This document shows, in pieces, positions 33,929-43,131 of a DNA stretch of 64,000 nt. Every line of letters starts with the position of its first letter. Position 1 is the stretch's first letter. Both the position numbers and the translations under genes were made by a program. A model generated the notes under the pieces. The model was not told the origin of the DNA and did no database searches. It saw only the letters and a list, made by a program, of their open reading frames with translations. Origin of the DNA: Flavobacteriales bacterium (lineage in GTDB: Bacteria > Bacteroidota > Bacteroidia > Flavobacteriales_F > PHOS-HE28); assembly GCA_026129465.1 (NCBI GenBank), contig JAHCIA010000001.1, positions 753,964 through 817,963 on the forward strand, given 5' to 3'.

Positions 33929-35089
33929 TCAATATCGATAGGTGGCCGCCACGCCCGTTTCCGTCGGCATCACATCCCCCGGCACCACCATCACGTTGCC
34001 ACCGCGCGCCACCACCAGTTCGCCCAGGTCGTCCAGCAGGTCGTCCACGCGCGGGTCGAGCAGGCTGTCGAAGACCACCTTGCCCGTCACATGGTCCAGG
34101 CGGCCGGCGATGGCCTTGTCCGCATCCACCAGTAGCGTGGCCACCCGGCCTGCTGTCGCGGCGGCGGCCACCTCCTGGAGGTCGTCACTGCCCTGGCCTT
34201 GGGACTTGGCATCGCCATAGCGGTCCACCAGCCCCTTCACATGGGCATGGTAGCGCGGCTCCACGGCCTCCCATACCAGGCGGCGCAACTTGTCCGGATC
34301 GATGCCTGTGGGATCGATGGCCACATGCTCGGTCAGCAACCTGGGGTTGTGGCTCACGCGGCGGAATTCGCCCTGGTGCTCGGGGAGGGCCACCAGCACG
34401 AGGCTATGGCCGCTGGGCTTGGTGTGGTGTTCCATGATGGCGCGGTCCACGACCCGGAAGAAACGCTCGGTGTCCTTGTCCACCTCGTCGCTCTTGCCAC
34501 CGTGCCCGTGTCGCATCTCCCCTCCTCCGCTGCCGCCACGCCCTCCGTAGGAAGCCACGGTCTGGTGCTTTTCCGTACGCTCCTCGCCCAGGGCATCGGT
34601 GATGGTCAAAGGCACGCCGGCCGCGGGTTTGCGCTCATCCAGGGCATCGCGGGTGCCTTCGAAGAGCACGATGCGCTCGCGCGTGAGGCCCAGCACATGG
34701 AAGCGGTCCACCGTCTGCAACGCGCGGCGGATGGGCTTCAGGTGGAAGGAGTCGGCGGCCACCACCATTTCCGGCACGGCGCGCTGCATGCGCACCACCT
34801 GGAAGAAACCCGGCGCGGCGAAGACCGCCAGACCATCGAGGTTGTACTTCCAGAAATTGTTGTCCGCCAGCAAGGCCCTGAAGGGCTTGAGCAGCGTCTC
34901 GGTGGCGTCCCCGGGGTATTTCAGCCGCAACGATCCCTCCAGGGCCTTGAGCAGGTTGCCGAAGCGGATGTGGTCCTGCGCGTTGGCGGGATGCGTGCGG
35001 TGCGTGGGTTGGTACAGGCTGAGGCAGGGAGCGCGCTGCGCGGCGATCAACTCGGGCAGCACGGCATCATTCAATACGGTCATGTGCAT
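33929..35089 (-). CDS. baeRF family 3 protein (bacterial archaeo-eukaryotic release-factor-like)
   Basis: 386 residues. The N-terminal region (PCLSLYQPTHRTHPANAQDHIRFGNLLKALE) and the middle block DGLAVFAAPGFFQVVRM with SFHLKPIRRALQ are typical of the baeRF_family3 group, bacterial relatives of eRF1. A Gly-rich loop (182-198, GGRGGSGGG then HGHGG) sits where release factors carry GGQ, but no GGQ is present. The C-terminus, with ATLLVDADKAIAGRLD, resembles the eRF1 domain 3. The family is proposed to act on stalled or idle ribosomes. Adjacent hpf supports that. A good -7 box lies 19 nt upstream. Confidence 0.85.
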   Translation of the reverse strand: MHMTVLNDAVLPELIAAQRAPCLSLYQPTHRTHPANAQDHIRFGNLLKALEGSLRLKYPGDATETLLKPFRALLADNNFWKYNLDGLAVFAAPGFFQVVRMQRAVPEMVVAADSFHLKPIRRALQTVDRFHVLGLTRERIVLFEGTRDALDERKPAAGVPLTITDALGEERTEKHQTVASYGGRGGSGGGEMRHGHGGKSDEVDKDTERFFRVVDRAIMEHHTKPSGHSLVLVALPEHQGEFRRVSHNPRLLTEHVAIDPTGIDPDKLRRLVWEAVEPRYHAHVKGLVDRYGDAKSQGQGSDDLQEVAAAATAGRVATLLVDADKAIAGRLDHVTGKVVFDSLLDPRVDDLLDDLGELVVARGGNVMVVPGDVMPTETGVAATYRY

Positions 35090-35108
35090 GGATGGATCGG
35101 TGGATGGC

Positions 35109-35116
35109 CAAAGTTA
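35109..35116 (-). promoter_or_regulatory. -7 box upstream of the baeRF gene
   Basis: The minus strand reads TAACTTTG, a full match to TAnnTTTG, 19 nt before ATG 35089. Confidence 0.5.
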
Positions 35117-35126
35117 GTTCCGACCT

Positions 35127-35174
35127 GCCGGGGCCTGTACTGACCAAAGCCAGTTCATACGCCAAGGCCCCGGC
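35127..35174. repeat. Inverted repeat downstream of mrpG
   Basis: GCCGGGGCC (35127-35135) pairs perfectly with GGCCCCGGC (35166-35174) across a 30-nt loop. It begins 11 nt after the mrpG stop. It may end the Mrp transcript, although no T tract follows. Confidence 0.35.
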
Positions 35175-35185
35175 CGCCGGGTGTA

Positions 35186-35563
35186 TCAGCTTTCTTCGGC
35201 ATCGGGGTCCCCGGAGAGCGCAGGGGCCTTCCCCTCGCCCATCTCCTCCTTCAACGCGTCGTGGAAAGTGAGGTCCGTCATGGGGGTCCGGTCCTCGTAG
35301 GCGGCCAGGCCGATGACATGCGCGGCCACCGACAGGGAGAACACCAGGAAGACGAAGATCACCGTGGCCTTCAACATCACCGTGGTGTCGTTGAAATGGA
35401 AGACCACGCCCACGAGGATGAGACCCACGCCCAGGGCCACGGCCTTGGTCACGGCAGACATGCGGGTGTACACGTCGGGCATGCGGATGATGCCGATCGC
35501 GGCGATCAGGATGAAGATGATGCCGAGCCACACACAGGCCAGGGTGATGTATTGGGAGATCAT
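35186..35563 (-). CDS. mrpG: Mrp-type Na+/H+ antiporter subunit G
   Basis: 125 residues with three membrane helices. The MnhG/PhaG signature is LACVWLGIIFILIAAIGIIRMPDVYTRMSAVTKAVALGVGLIL, where RMPDVYTRxSAxTKA is conserved across the family. A charged C-terminal tail of about 35 residues (KEEMGEGKAPALSGDPDAEES) extends beyond the core. MrpG is a small accessory subunit of the multisubunit Na+/H+ antiporter in the inner membrane. It is the last gene of the operon and overlaps mrpF by 4 bp. Confidence 0.95.
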   Translation of the reverse strand: MISQYITLACVWLGIIFILIAAIGIIRMPDVYTRMSAVTKAVALGVGLILVGVVFHFNDTTVMLKATVIFVFLVFSLSVAAHVIGLAAYEDRTPMTDLTFHDALKEEMGEGKAPALSGDPDAEES

Positions 35564-35841
35564 TTCCTGCTTCTGATCTTCTTCATGTAGTACGCGAACC
35601 CGATGGCCCCGAGGAAGACCACGAAGCCCATGACGAGCACCACATCGAAATAGCGATAGTTGCTGGTGCGTATGGCGAACACGGCGAGCATGCCGATCAC
35701 CACGCAGGTGAGCACGTCGAACGCCGTGGCCCTGTCCGCGATGCTGGGTCCGCGCACGAGGCGCACCATCACCAGCCCGGCGATGAGCATCAGCGTCACC
35801 AGGGCGGTGAGCAGGGCGTTGTCATAGAATGTCTCCGTCAT
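35560..35841 (-). CDS. mrpF: Mrp-type Na+/H+ antiporter subunit F
   Basis: 93 residues, three membrane helices. The family motif is [30 protein letters not shown] (about 25-55), matching MnhF RLxRGPTxxDRxxAxD. It ends in a basic tail ([10 protein letters not shown]). MrpF is part of the antiporter core complex together with E and G. It overlaps both neighbours by 4 bp, so its translation is coupled within the operon. Confidence 0.95.
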   Translation of the reverse strand: MTETFYDNALLTALVTLMLIAGLVMVRLVRGPSIADRATAFDVLTCVVIGMLAVFAIRTSNYRYFDVVLVMGFVVFLGAIGFAYYMKKIRSRK

Positions 35842-36332
35842 CGCGCCAACCGCAGCACGCGGCGTTCGAATCCGTCCTTGATCTTGCGGCGCACGGCCGC
35901 CACGTCGCGGTCCTGCACATACATCTCATGCACGTAAAGCGTGCTTCGGTCATCGCTCACGTGCAGGCTCAATGTCCCGGGCGTGAGGGTGATGAGCACC
36001 GCGAGTGTGACGATCTCCCGGTCCGTGCGGGCGTCCAGCGGCACATCCACGATGGCGGGGCGCATGTGCGCGGTGCGTGTGAGCACGTCATAGGCCACGC
36101 GCAGGCTGGATACAAGGAGTTCCTTCAGGATGAAGCCGATGAACTCCAGCAGCAGCGGCAGCTTGCGGAAGTAGCGCCGGTCGAAGGCCCAGGAGCAGAG
36201 CCAGATCGCGAAGAAGAGCGCGTGGTACACGCCCAGGAATACCAGCGGCTCGCTGAAGCGCAGGTCCATCGTCTCTTCGATGATCCATACGCCCACGAAG
36301 GCGAGCAGCAGGTTGTAGATGAAGGTCCTCAT
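35838..36332 (-). CDS. mrpE: Mrp-type Na+/H+ antiporter subunit E
   Basis: 164 residues. Two or three N-terminal membrane helices ([34 protein letters not shown]) are followed by the MnhE cytoplasmic domain: [23 protein letters not shown], then a strand region with [19 protein letters not shown]. The LTPGTLS motif is the family hallmark. MrpE is needed for full antiporter assembly. It overlaps mrpD and mrpF by 4 bp each. Confidence 0.95.
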   Translation of the reverse strand: MRTFIYNLLLAFVGVWIIEETMDLRFSEPLVFLGVYHALFFAIWLCSWAFDRRYFRKLPLLLEFIGFILKELLVSSLRVAYDVLTRTAHMRPAIVDVPLDARTDREIVTLAVLITLTPGTLSLHVSDDRSTLYVHEMYVQDRDVAAVRRKIKDGFERRVLRLAR

Positions 36333-37822
36333 CGCCCCAGCACCGTGTTGATGTATTCGTCACGGCCCAATAGCTGGTCCGCTGTCTCGCGGGCCAGTTC
36401 GAAGATCGGCTCCGCGTGTAGACCGATCGCGAGCGTGATCGCCGTGAGCAACGCCACGGGCAGCACCATCAGCCAAAGCGGTCCAGGGCCGGGGGTGTGC
36501 GGCTCGGGGTCGCCGACCGCTTCCGGCCGGTTGGTCCAGAATACCTCGTTCCAGATCCTGGTGAGGTAGTAGAGCGTCATCAGGCTGGAGCCGATCACCA
36601 CCAGCACCAACCAGAACTCGCCCGCCTCGATACCGGCTTTCATCAGGATGAACTTGGCCCAGAAGCCGCTGAAGGGCGGCAGGCCCGCCAGGCTCAACGC
36701 CGCCACCAGGAACAGGATGCTGAGCCAGAAATGGTCGCGGTACACCCCGCCGATGTAGCGGAGCTTGAAACTGCCCTTCACGTGGTGCACGATGCCGCTG
36801 ATGAGGAAAAGACTGGTCTTCACCACCATGTTGTGCACCAGGAAGAAGACCGCGCCCGCCAGTGCCAGCGGCGTGAACAGCGCGATGCCCATCACCATGT
36901 AGCCGATCTGGCTCACGATGCTGAAGGACAGGATGCGCCTGAGATCGCCCTGCGCCGCCGCGCCCAGCACCCCGGCGAACATGGTCATCGCCGCGATGAC
37001 CATCAGCATGGTGTGCGTGTAGGGGATGTCGTGCACGAAGAGCAGTGTGAAAACACGCATCAGGGCGTACACGCCCACCTTGGTGAGCAGGCCTGAGAAG
37101 ATGGCCGCCACGGCGATGGGTGGCGTGTGGTACGAGGCCGGCAGCCAGAAGAACAGGGGGAACACGGCGGCCTTGATGCCGAAACTCACCAGGAAGAACA
37201 TGGCCACCACGGTGACGAGTCCCTTCTCCGGCACCTCGCCCAGGCGTATGGCCAGGTCGGCGAAGTTGAGCGTACCGGTGAGGCTGTAGAGGACACCCAC
37301 GCCGGCGAGGAAGATCGCCGAGGAGAGGAAGTTGATGGTGACGTACATGATGGCGCCCTCCAACTGGCGTTTCTCGCCGCCCAGGGCCAGCAGCACGAAG
37401 GAGGACATGAGCATGACCTCGAACCACACGTACAGGTTGAAGATGTCGCCCGCCAGGAAGGCGCCGGTGACACCGAATACCAGCAGATTGATCAACGGGT
37501 AATAGCCGTAGGCTTCGCGCTTCACGTCCACCGCCGGGATGGAGTAGAGCGTGACCACGAGACCGATCATGGCGGTGGTGGCGACGAGGCCCGCGCTGAG
37601 CAGGTCGGCGGCGAGCACGATGCCGAATGGCGCGTCCCAGCCGCCGGCGCGCACCACCTGGATGCCGTCCGCCCGCACCGAGAACAGCAGGCGAAGCGCC
37701 GTGCCGGCCATCACCGCGAGACCCGCCACGCTGAGCCAGCCCTGCACGCGGCGGTCCTTCCACCAGGCCAGACAGAGCACGGCCGTGATGAAAGGGATGA
37801 AGAGCGGTACGAGCAGGTTCAT
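36329..37822 (-). CDS. mrpD: Mrp-type Na+/H+ antiporter subunit D
   Basis: 497 residues with about 14 membrane helices of the complex I NuoM/N (proton-pumping) family. The broken-helix and channel lysine/glutamate motifs are visible: [22 protein letters not shown] (the key Glu in helix 5) and [22 protein letters not shown] with a conserved Lys. [14 protein letters not shown] and [18 protein letters not shown] follow. MrpD pairs with MrpA to move ions. It overlaps mrpC and mrpE. Confidence 0.95.
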   Translation of the reverse strand: MNLLVPLFIPFITAVLCLAWWKDRRVQGWLSVAGLAVMAGTALRLLFSVRADGIQVVRAGGWDAPFGIVLAADLLSAGLVATTAMIGLVVTLYSIPAVDVKREAYGYYPLINLLVFGVTGAFLAGDIFNLYVWFEVMLMSSFVLLALGGEKRQLEGAIMYVTINFLSSAIFLAGVGVLYSLTGTLNFADLAIRLGEVPEKGLVTVVAMFFLVSFGIKAAVFPLFFWLPASYHTPPIAVAAIFSGLLTKVGVYALMRVFTLLFVHDIPYTHTMLMVIAAMTMFAGVLGAAAQGDLRRILSFSIVSQIGYMVMGIALFTPLALAGAVFFLVHNMVVKTSLFLISGIVHHVKGSFKLRYIGGVYRDHFWLSILFLVAALSLAGLPPFSGFWAKFILMKAGIEAGEFWLVLVVIGSSLMTLYYLTRIWNEVFWTNRPEAVGDPEPHTPGPGPLWLMVLPVALLTAITLAIGLHAEPIFELARETADQLLGRDEYINTVLGR

Positions 37823-38199
37823 GGCTGTTTCCCTTCAGGATCCATGGTGAAGGTGTCGTCGGCCGTCTGCAGTCGGTCCAGGTCATCGGAACGGGTCTCC
37901 TGGTGCACCCGTTTGATGAGGACGATGGCGAAGGCCTGGATGCCGAAGCCGATGACGATGGCCGTGAGGATCAGGGCCTGCGGCAGGGGATCGGCATAGG
38001 GCGGCACCACGGCATCCGCACCTGCCTCCACGAATGGCGGGCGCCCCTTGCTGAGGCGGCCCAGCGTGAAGATGCAGAGGTTGCTCGCGTGGCCCAGCAG
38101 CACCAGACCGATGATGAGCTTGGCCAGGCTGCGCCGAAGCAGCATGTAGAAGGCCGCCGCATAGAGCGTCCCGGCGAGCAGGGCGAGGAGCAGTCCCAT
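37819..38199 (-). CDS. mrpC: Mrp-type Na+/H+ antiporter subunit C
   Basis: 126 residues with three membrane helices, a NuoK-like subunit: [46 protein letters not shown], then [28 protein letters not shown]. The [13 protein letters not shown] motif is conserved in MnhC/NuoK. It shares a single base with mrpB (TGATG) and overlaps mrpD by 4 bp. Confidence 0.95.
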   Translation of the reverse strand: MGLLLALLAGTLYAAAFYMLLRRSLAKLIIGLVLLGHASNLCIFTLGRLSKGRPPFVEAGADAVVPPYADPLPQALILTAIVIGFGIQAFAIVLIKRVHQETRSDDLDRLQTADDTFTMDPEGKQP

Positions 38200-38609
38200 C
38201 AGTTGTCGTCAGCTATGGAGAACACGATCTTGCACACCACGCCCACCACCACCAGGTACACGCCCAGATCGAACAGCACCGGTGTGCCCGGTTTGCCCAC
38301 GATGGGGATGTACAGGTCGGTCCAGAGCGCTTCGAAAAAAGCATGGCCGAAGAACAGGGGCACCACGGCCGCGATGAAGGCCAGCGACAGCCCGGCGCCG
38401 ATCAACCGCAGCGGGGGCATGCGCAGGCGCCGCTCCCCTTCCGCCACGCCACCGGACAAGGTGACGAGGATGAAGGCCGACGCCGCCACCAATCCGCCGA
38501 TGAAGCCTCCGCCGGGCTCGTTGTGGCCGCGGAAGAGCGAAAGCAACGAGGCCACCAGCAGCAGCGGGAACAGGACCTGCACGGCCACGCGTAGGATGAT
38601 CGAGTTCAT
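38199..38609 (-). CDS. mrpB: Mrp-type Na+/H+ antiporter subunit B
   Basis: 136 residues with four membrane helices of the MnhB family: [50 protein letters not shown], where [13 protein letters not shown] is the family signature, and a final helix [20 protein letters not shown]. MrpB helps assemble the antiporter. It overlaps mrpA by 4 bp. Confidence 0.95.
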   Translation of the reverse strand: MNSIILRVAVQVLFPLLLVASLLSLFRGHNEPGGGFIGGLVAASAFILVTLSGGVAEGERRLRMPPLRLIGAGLSLAFIAAVVPLFFGHAFFEALWTDLYIPIVGKPGTPVLFDLGVYLVVVGVVCKIVFSIADDN

Positions 38610-40954
38610 GGCCTGCGCGATCGTTTCGCGGCGAAGGTGCCCGCTTTCGCAGGCGCCTTGCCCAATTTCAGTTTCGCCAGCGCCAGCACGCCCAGCCCGG
38701 CGATGCTCAGCACGGTGATCTCGCCCAAGGTGTCCAGCGCGCGGAAATCGACCAGGATCACGTTCACCACGTTGCGGCCCTTGGCCAGGGGCACGCTGTT
38801 CTCCGCGTAGAAGAGCTTCAGCTCACTCACCAACGGATAGTCCGTAACCAGCAGGATGATCGTGGTCATCACGGCGCCTCCCACGAGGGCGATGGTGATG
38901 TCGCGAAAGCGATGACCACCCGAGGTGAGCAGGATGTACCTGGGCAGCTTCCACACCACGTACACGAAGACCAGCAGCGTCAGGGTCTCCACCAGGAATT
39001 GCGTCATGGCCATATCGGTTCCGCCATAGATGGCGAAGAAGAACGCCACGCCATAGCCCACCACACCAAGGATGGCGATGGCCATGAGCCGGTCGCTCGC
39101 GGCCACGGTGGCCAGCACCGCTGCCGCCACCAACAGCGCCAACAGCCATTCGTAGGGATCCACACCGGCGAAGGAGAGCTTCGGGTGGAACAGGCCGTAG
39201 TGATGTATGGGGGCGAGCAGCAGGATGAAGAAGGTGACGAGGATCACCATGATGTAGTAGCGCAGGTGGCCGCTTTGCAGCAGGGCGGTGAAGCGCGCCG
39301 CGAAGGCCGTGACCATACGCAGGCCACGCTCGTAGACCATTTCCGGCCCACGCTGTTCGGCCCACCGCACACCGCGCTTCACGCGCCGCAGACGTGGACC
39401 CAGGCGGAACAGTACGATCCCCGCCGCGATCGTCAACAGGCTCAATCCAAGCACCGGTGTGATCCCCGGCCAGGCGTGCAGTTCCATTGTTCCGGCACCG
39501 GGGCGCATGGCTTCCACCGCGCGGTGCGTCAGGGATCCGATCGCATCGGCAGGCAAGCTGCCCGCCAGCAAGCCCAAGGCGGCCAACAACACCGGACCGG
39601 ACCACATGCCTGCACCCACATCATGCGGGGAATGCGCCGTTCTGCCGCGCGGCCCAAAGAAGACCTTGCCACCGATGAGGATGGCCATGGCCGTGAATGC
39701 GGCCCCCGTCAGGAACAAGGCGGTGGTGAGCGGAACAGCCAACCAGAAGTGGTGGAGCGTGGCCTCGTAGAGCACCTCCTTCGCCACGAATCCGAGGAAG
39801 AGCGGAAAGCCCATCATGCCCAACGCCGCCAGGGCCGCCGCGAAACCGGTCCAAGGCATCACGCGGAAGAGACCGCCTAGCTGTTCCACGTTGCGGGTGC
39901 CGGTGCCATGGTCCACGTTGCCGGCCACCATGAACAACGCGCCCTTGTAGCCAGCGTGGGCCAGCAGGAAGAGGATGGCCCCGTACATCGCCAGAGTGGA
40001 CGCCAGGCCGATCGACATCACGAGCAGACCCAGCGCGGAGATGGTGGTGTAAGCGAGCACTTTCTTCAGGTCCATCTGGACCAGCGCCCACCCGGCGCCC
40101 AGCAACATGGTGATGCCACCCACGATCACGAGGGTATCGTTCCAACCGGGTATACCGCCGAAGTGCGGCGCCAGCCGGGCCAGCAGGTACACGCCCGCCT
40201 TCACCATGGTGGCCGAATGCAGATAGGCGCTCACCGGCGTGGGCGCCGCCATGGCGTTGGGCAGCCAGAAATGGAAGGGGAACTGCGCGCTCTTGGTGAA
40301 GGCCCCCAGCAGCACCAGCACCACCATGGGCGTCAGGTAGGGTGAGTTGAGCAATTCGCCTCCGCCCACGGCCCAATGGCTGATCACCGGGCTGCCCTGC
40401 GCCGTGGTGGCGAGGATGAGACCGGCCATGAGGGCCAGACCACCCATGCCCGTGACGAGCAGCGCCTGCAACGCGGCCTTGCGCGTGCCCGCGTGACCAT
40501 GGCGGTAGCCGATGAGCAGGTAGGAACTGAGGCTGGTGAGTTCCCAGAAAACGAAAAGCGCGAAGATGTTGTCCGAGAGAACCACGCCAAGCATGGAGCC
40601 CATGAACACGAAGAGGTAGGTGAAGAAGCGCGGCAGGCCGGGGTGGCGTTGCAGGTATGCGCCGCCATAGAGCACGATGAGCGTGCCGATACCGGTGATG
40701 AGCAGCGCGAACAACAGGGATAGACCATCGATGCGGAAGTCGAAATCGAAGCCCAGGCCGTTCACCCACACGTAGCCCTCGCGCAGTGGCACCCCATCGA
40801 CCACCGGAGAGACCTGGCCCGCGAACCAGACGAAAGCCCCCAGCGGGACCAACGCGAGCAGCCCAGTAGCCCAGCGCACCGGCAGCCGCTGCAGCAGGGG
40901 GGCCACCACCGCCGCCGAGAAGACCACAAGAAGCAGAATGGCTACAGGTCCCAT
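38606..40954 (-). CDS. mrpA: Mrp-type Na+/H+ antiporter subunit A
   Basis: 782 residues from ATG 40954 (MGPVAILLLVVFS); upstream in-frame ATGs would add an unlikely 29-residue leader. The N-terminal two thirds are NuoL-like, with LFVFWELTSLSSYLLIGY (essential Glu), TKSAQFPFHFWLPNAMAAPTPVSAYLHSATMVKAGVYLL and GYKGALFMVAGNVDHGTGTR. The last ~180 residues are MnhA/MbhD-type helices with a DUF4040/MrpB-like end (DFRALDTLGEITVLSIAGLGVLAL). This is the large ion-translocating subunit and first gene of the operon. A CATCTTTG at 40964-40971 (minus) is a near-match -7 box 9 nt upstream. Confidence 0.95.
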   Translation of the reverse strand: MGPVAILLLVVFSAAVVAPLLQRLPVRWATGLLALVPLGAFVWFAGQVSPVVDGVPLREGYVWVNGLGFDFDFRIDGLSLLFALLITGIGTLIVLYGGAYLQRHPGLPRFFTYLFVFMGSMLGVVLSDNIFALFVFWELTSLSSYLLIGYRHGHAGTRKAALQALLVTGMGGLALMAGLILATTAQGSPVISHWAVGGGELLNSPYLTPMVVLVLLGAFTKSAQFPFHFWLPNAMAAPTPVSAYLHSATMVKAGVYLLARLAPHFGGIPGWNDTLVIVGGITMLLGAGWALVQMDLKKVLAYTTISALGLLVMSIGLASTLAMYGAILFLLAHAGYKGALFMVAGNVDHGTGTRNVEQLGGLFRVMPWTGFAAALAALGMMGFPLFLGFVAKEVLYEATLHHFWLAVPLTTALFLTGAAFTAMAILIGGKVFFGPRGRTAHSPHDVGAGMWSGPVLLAALGLLAGSLPADAIGSLTHRAVEAMRPGAGTMELHAWPGITPVLGLSLLTIAAGIVLFRLGPRLRRVKRGVRWAEQRGPEMVYERGLRMVTAFAARFTALLQSGHLRYYIMVILVTFFILLLAPIHHYGLFHPKLSFAGVDPYEWLLALLVAAAVLATVAASDRLMAIAILGVVGYGVAFFFAIYGGTDMAMTQFLVETLTLLVFVYVVWKLPRYILLTSGGHRFRDITIALVGGAVMTTIILLVTDYPLVSELKLFYAENSVPLAKGRNVVNVILVDFRALDTLGEITVLSIAGLGVLALAKLKLGKAPAKAGTFAAKRSRRP

Positions 40955-41077
40955 GCCCGGCGACAAAGATGCGGCGGACGGCGCGGTGAACATTTGTGCA
41001 TTAGGGCCGGAACCAGTGCAGGATGTCCTTGGGTACCGCATACCTTCACGGATATGTGATCCAACAACACCCTTGAC

Positions 41078-42328
41078 ATGGCCAGGTCATTTTCACCCTA
41101 TCGCGCCTTCCAGTTCTTATTGTTGGCATCCCTGACCTCCTGCACCTCGTGCGATCCGCAAACCCGCGAGGGTATCGCCGACCTGGCCCGCAACCTCCAG
41201 GACAGCGACGGAGATGGCTGGATGGACGCGGAAACCAACCAGCGCATCGATCTGATCATCGATGAGATCTCGATCCAACCAGCACTATCACGATCCCGAT
41301 TGATCCTGGATGATCACATCGTGGCCGACATCGGGTCTCCGCTACGGCCAGGTACCGTGGCCACCACACGTTGCGCGGGCCAATGGCATGCAGGGAGGCT
41401 TCTTCACTATCGTGCCCGGCTGAAATTCGTTGAGGATGGCGACCAAGCGCTGACCTTGGAGGATCGGCTGCCCTTCCACAACCGGGACTCCACGTATCAA
41501 CAGGTCTTCAACTTCAACGGAAGGTCCATCGCGCTCTTGTATCGAACGGTCGTCACGCGCTTCGCCGACCCATCACCCGATGATGCGAATGCTGATGCGG
41601 ACGCAGATGGGATAACGGACGCGGAGGAGGCCATCCTCGCCCAGGAGAACATCCGCGTCGGAGATCCGCTCAAACGCGATCTGGTCGTGTGCGTGGGCTA
41701 TACCTCTCCCGTCTTCGCCATGACCAAGCGTGGTATGGAACGGATCACGACGGTATTCGCCGGACGCGATATCAACGTGTTGTTCGCCGATCGGACCAAC
41801 AGCCTCCCAGGCTTGCGACCCGGTCAGGTGATGTTCCCCAACAGCAATGGCGTGCGGGTGGTGCCGCCCCAGGATCGCGCTGTTGTTTCTGGTGAACTCG
41901 CCGATATCCGCGCATTCCACATGGATCCTGACCTTGCTCCGTTCACCCATTTGCTCGTTATGGCCAAGGATGTCAGGCCTGGATTCTATGGCGAAGCATC
42001 GCCCATGATCCGCTCGCTGGTGGTGGCCTCCCATTTCCAAGCCTTGGGTCCGGAACCACTTGGGATGGAGTATCAGACAAAGGTCATCATGCATGAACTG
42101 GGACACAATCTGGGTCTTTGTCATCCGAATCAAAGTGACACGTCCTGCTTGACCGGATCCATCCCGGTCGCGGAACGCGATGGTTCACTGACGGTCATGG
42201 GAAGTCCTGCGGACGACGGTGGTATCCTTTCGTTGCAAGCACTCACGAACGCTTTCAACCGCCCCTTGGACTTTACACCCACGCAATGGACCAACGCGAA
42301 CTATGCGCTGGGCCGAATGTCTCCTTGA
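41078..42328 (+). CDS. Metzincin-like zinc metalloprotease lipoprotein
   Basis: 416 residues from ATG 41078. The N-terminus is a lipoprotein signal (FQFLLLASLTSC, lipid on Cys22). A short thrombospondin-3-like Ca2+ loop (QDSDGDGWMDAE, 41-52) and a second acidic repeat (DANADADADGITDAEE, 169-184) follow. The protease motif HELGHNLGLCH (339-349) is a complete HExxHxxGxxH zinc site with Glu340 as base, and VMGS about 30 residues later may be the Met-turn. It is therefore probably an active metzincin-type protease on the outer surface or in the periplasm; the family (M43, M10 or other) I cannot settle. A TACCTTCA at 41041 may be its -7 box. Confidence 0.8.
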   Translation: MARSFSPYRAFQFLLLASLTSCTSCDPQTREGIADLARNLQDSDGDGWMDAETNQRIDLIIDEISIQPALSRSRLILDDHIVADIGSPLRPGTVATTRCAGQWHAGRLLHYRARLKFVEDGDQALTLEDRLPFHNRDSTYQQVFNFNGRSIALLYRTVVTRFADPSPDDANADADADGITDAEEAILAQENIRVGDPLKRDLVVCVGYTSPVFAMTKRGMERITTVFAGRDINVLFADRTNSLPGLRPGQVMFPNSNGVRVVPPQDRAVVSGELADIRAFHMDPDLAPFTHLLVMAKDVRPGFYGEASPMIRSLVVASHFQALGPEPLGMEYQTKVIMHELGHNLGLCHPNQSDTSCLTGSIPVAERDGSLTVMGSPADDGGILSLQALTNAFNRPLDFTPTQWTNANYALGRMSP

Positions 42329-42423
42329 GTGCGCCTCCAGAAACACCAGGGACCACGTGGCTTGGCGGTTTCCGCCTTCACGACGTACCAGGTCGTGGGT
42401 CGGCCTGGCGGTAAATTGGCCCC

Positions 42424-43131
42424 ATGCGTCCTTGTCCTGGTGTTGCGCCGCTCGGGTTCATTCTCGCTTTACTGCCGATCGCCATCGTGGCACCGCCATC
42501 GAAAGCCCAGTTCGTGGAAGGCCGCGTGCATGGCGCCTGGGGTATGAACCTGCTCACCTCGCCCGGCGAGGATCTGACCAGCAGCCCGGGACAGACGATC
42601 ATGCTCAACGGATCGATCACGCTCGCCGGGGAGAAGCGCAAGGTCCTTTTCCAACCCGCGCTGAACCTGGGTTTCAACGCCTACCGCACCCGCATGGCCT
42701 ACCGCGTGCATTTCGTCACCGAACGCACGCAACTGGGTCTTGACATGGTATTGGGCTTCCCCCAGATGAGCGGCACCATCCTCCAGGCCGGCTTCTTCGC
42801 CGCCACGGTCACCCGCGTCAACAACCGCATTGAGAACGACGCGCAGGGCGTCTTTTTCCCGCTTTACAACCAGGCCCAGTTGCAACGCGACCACTTCCAC
42901 CGGCCCGGACAGGCGGGCGTCATCCTCGGTCTGGCCGTGCCCCTGGCGCGTGAGTTCAAGTGGGGACTGGACCTGCAGTTGCGACAGCATCTCATACCCC
43001 TGGTGGAGCGGTCGCAGGAATTCGCCCTGATCAACCGGCCGCCACAGCTCATCATGGCCGAGAGCACACGCGCCACCATTCTGACGATCGGCCTCAGCTA
43101 CCGGATCGGGCAGGCGGCTCAAAAGGGATAG
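42424..43131 (+). CDS. Hypothetical outer-membrane protein (small beta-barrel type)
   Basis: 235 residues with a signal peptide (MRPCPGVAPLGFILALLPIA, ending PSKAQ). The mature part alternates short amphipathic strands with turns (QTIMLNGSITLAGEKRKVLFQPALNLGFN, MAYRVHFVTERTQLGLDMVLGF, WGLDLQLRQHLIPL) and ends in ILTIGLSYRIG, suggesting an outer-membrane barrel. No family recognised. Its 3' end overlaps the convergent SLC13 gene by 13 bp. A TAAATTGG box only 4 nt before the ATG hints at a leaderless transcript. Confidence 0.65.
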   Translation: MRPCPGVAPLGFILALLPIAIVAPPSKAQFVEGRVHGAWGMNLLTSPGEDLTSSPGQTIMLNGSITLAGEKRKVLFQPALNLGFNAYRTRMAYRVHFVTERTQLGLDMVLGFPQMSGTILQAGFFAATVTRVNNRIENDAQGVFFPLYNQAQLQRDHFHRPGQAGVILGLAVPLAREFKWGLDLQLRQHLIPLVERSQEFALINRPPQLIMAESTRATILTIGLSYRIGQAAQKG

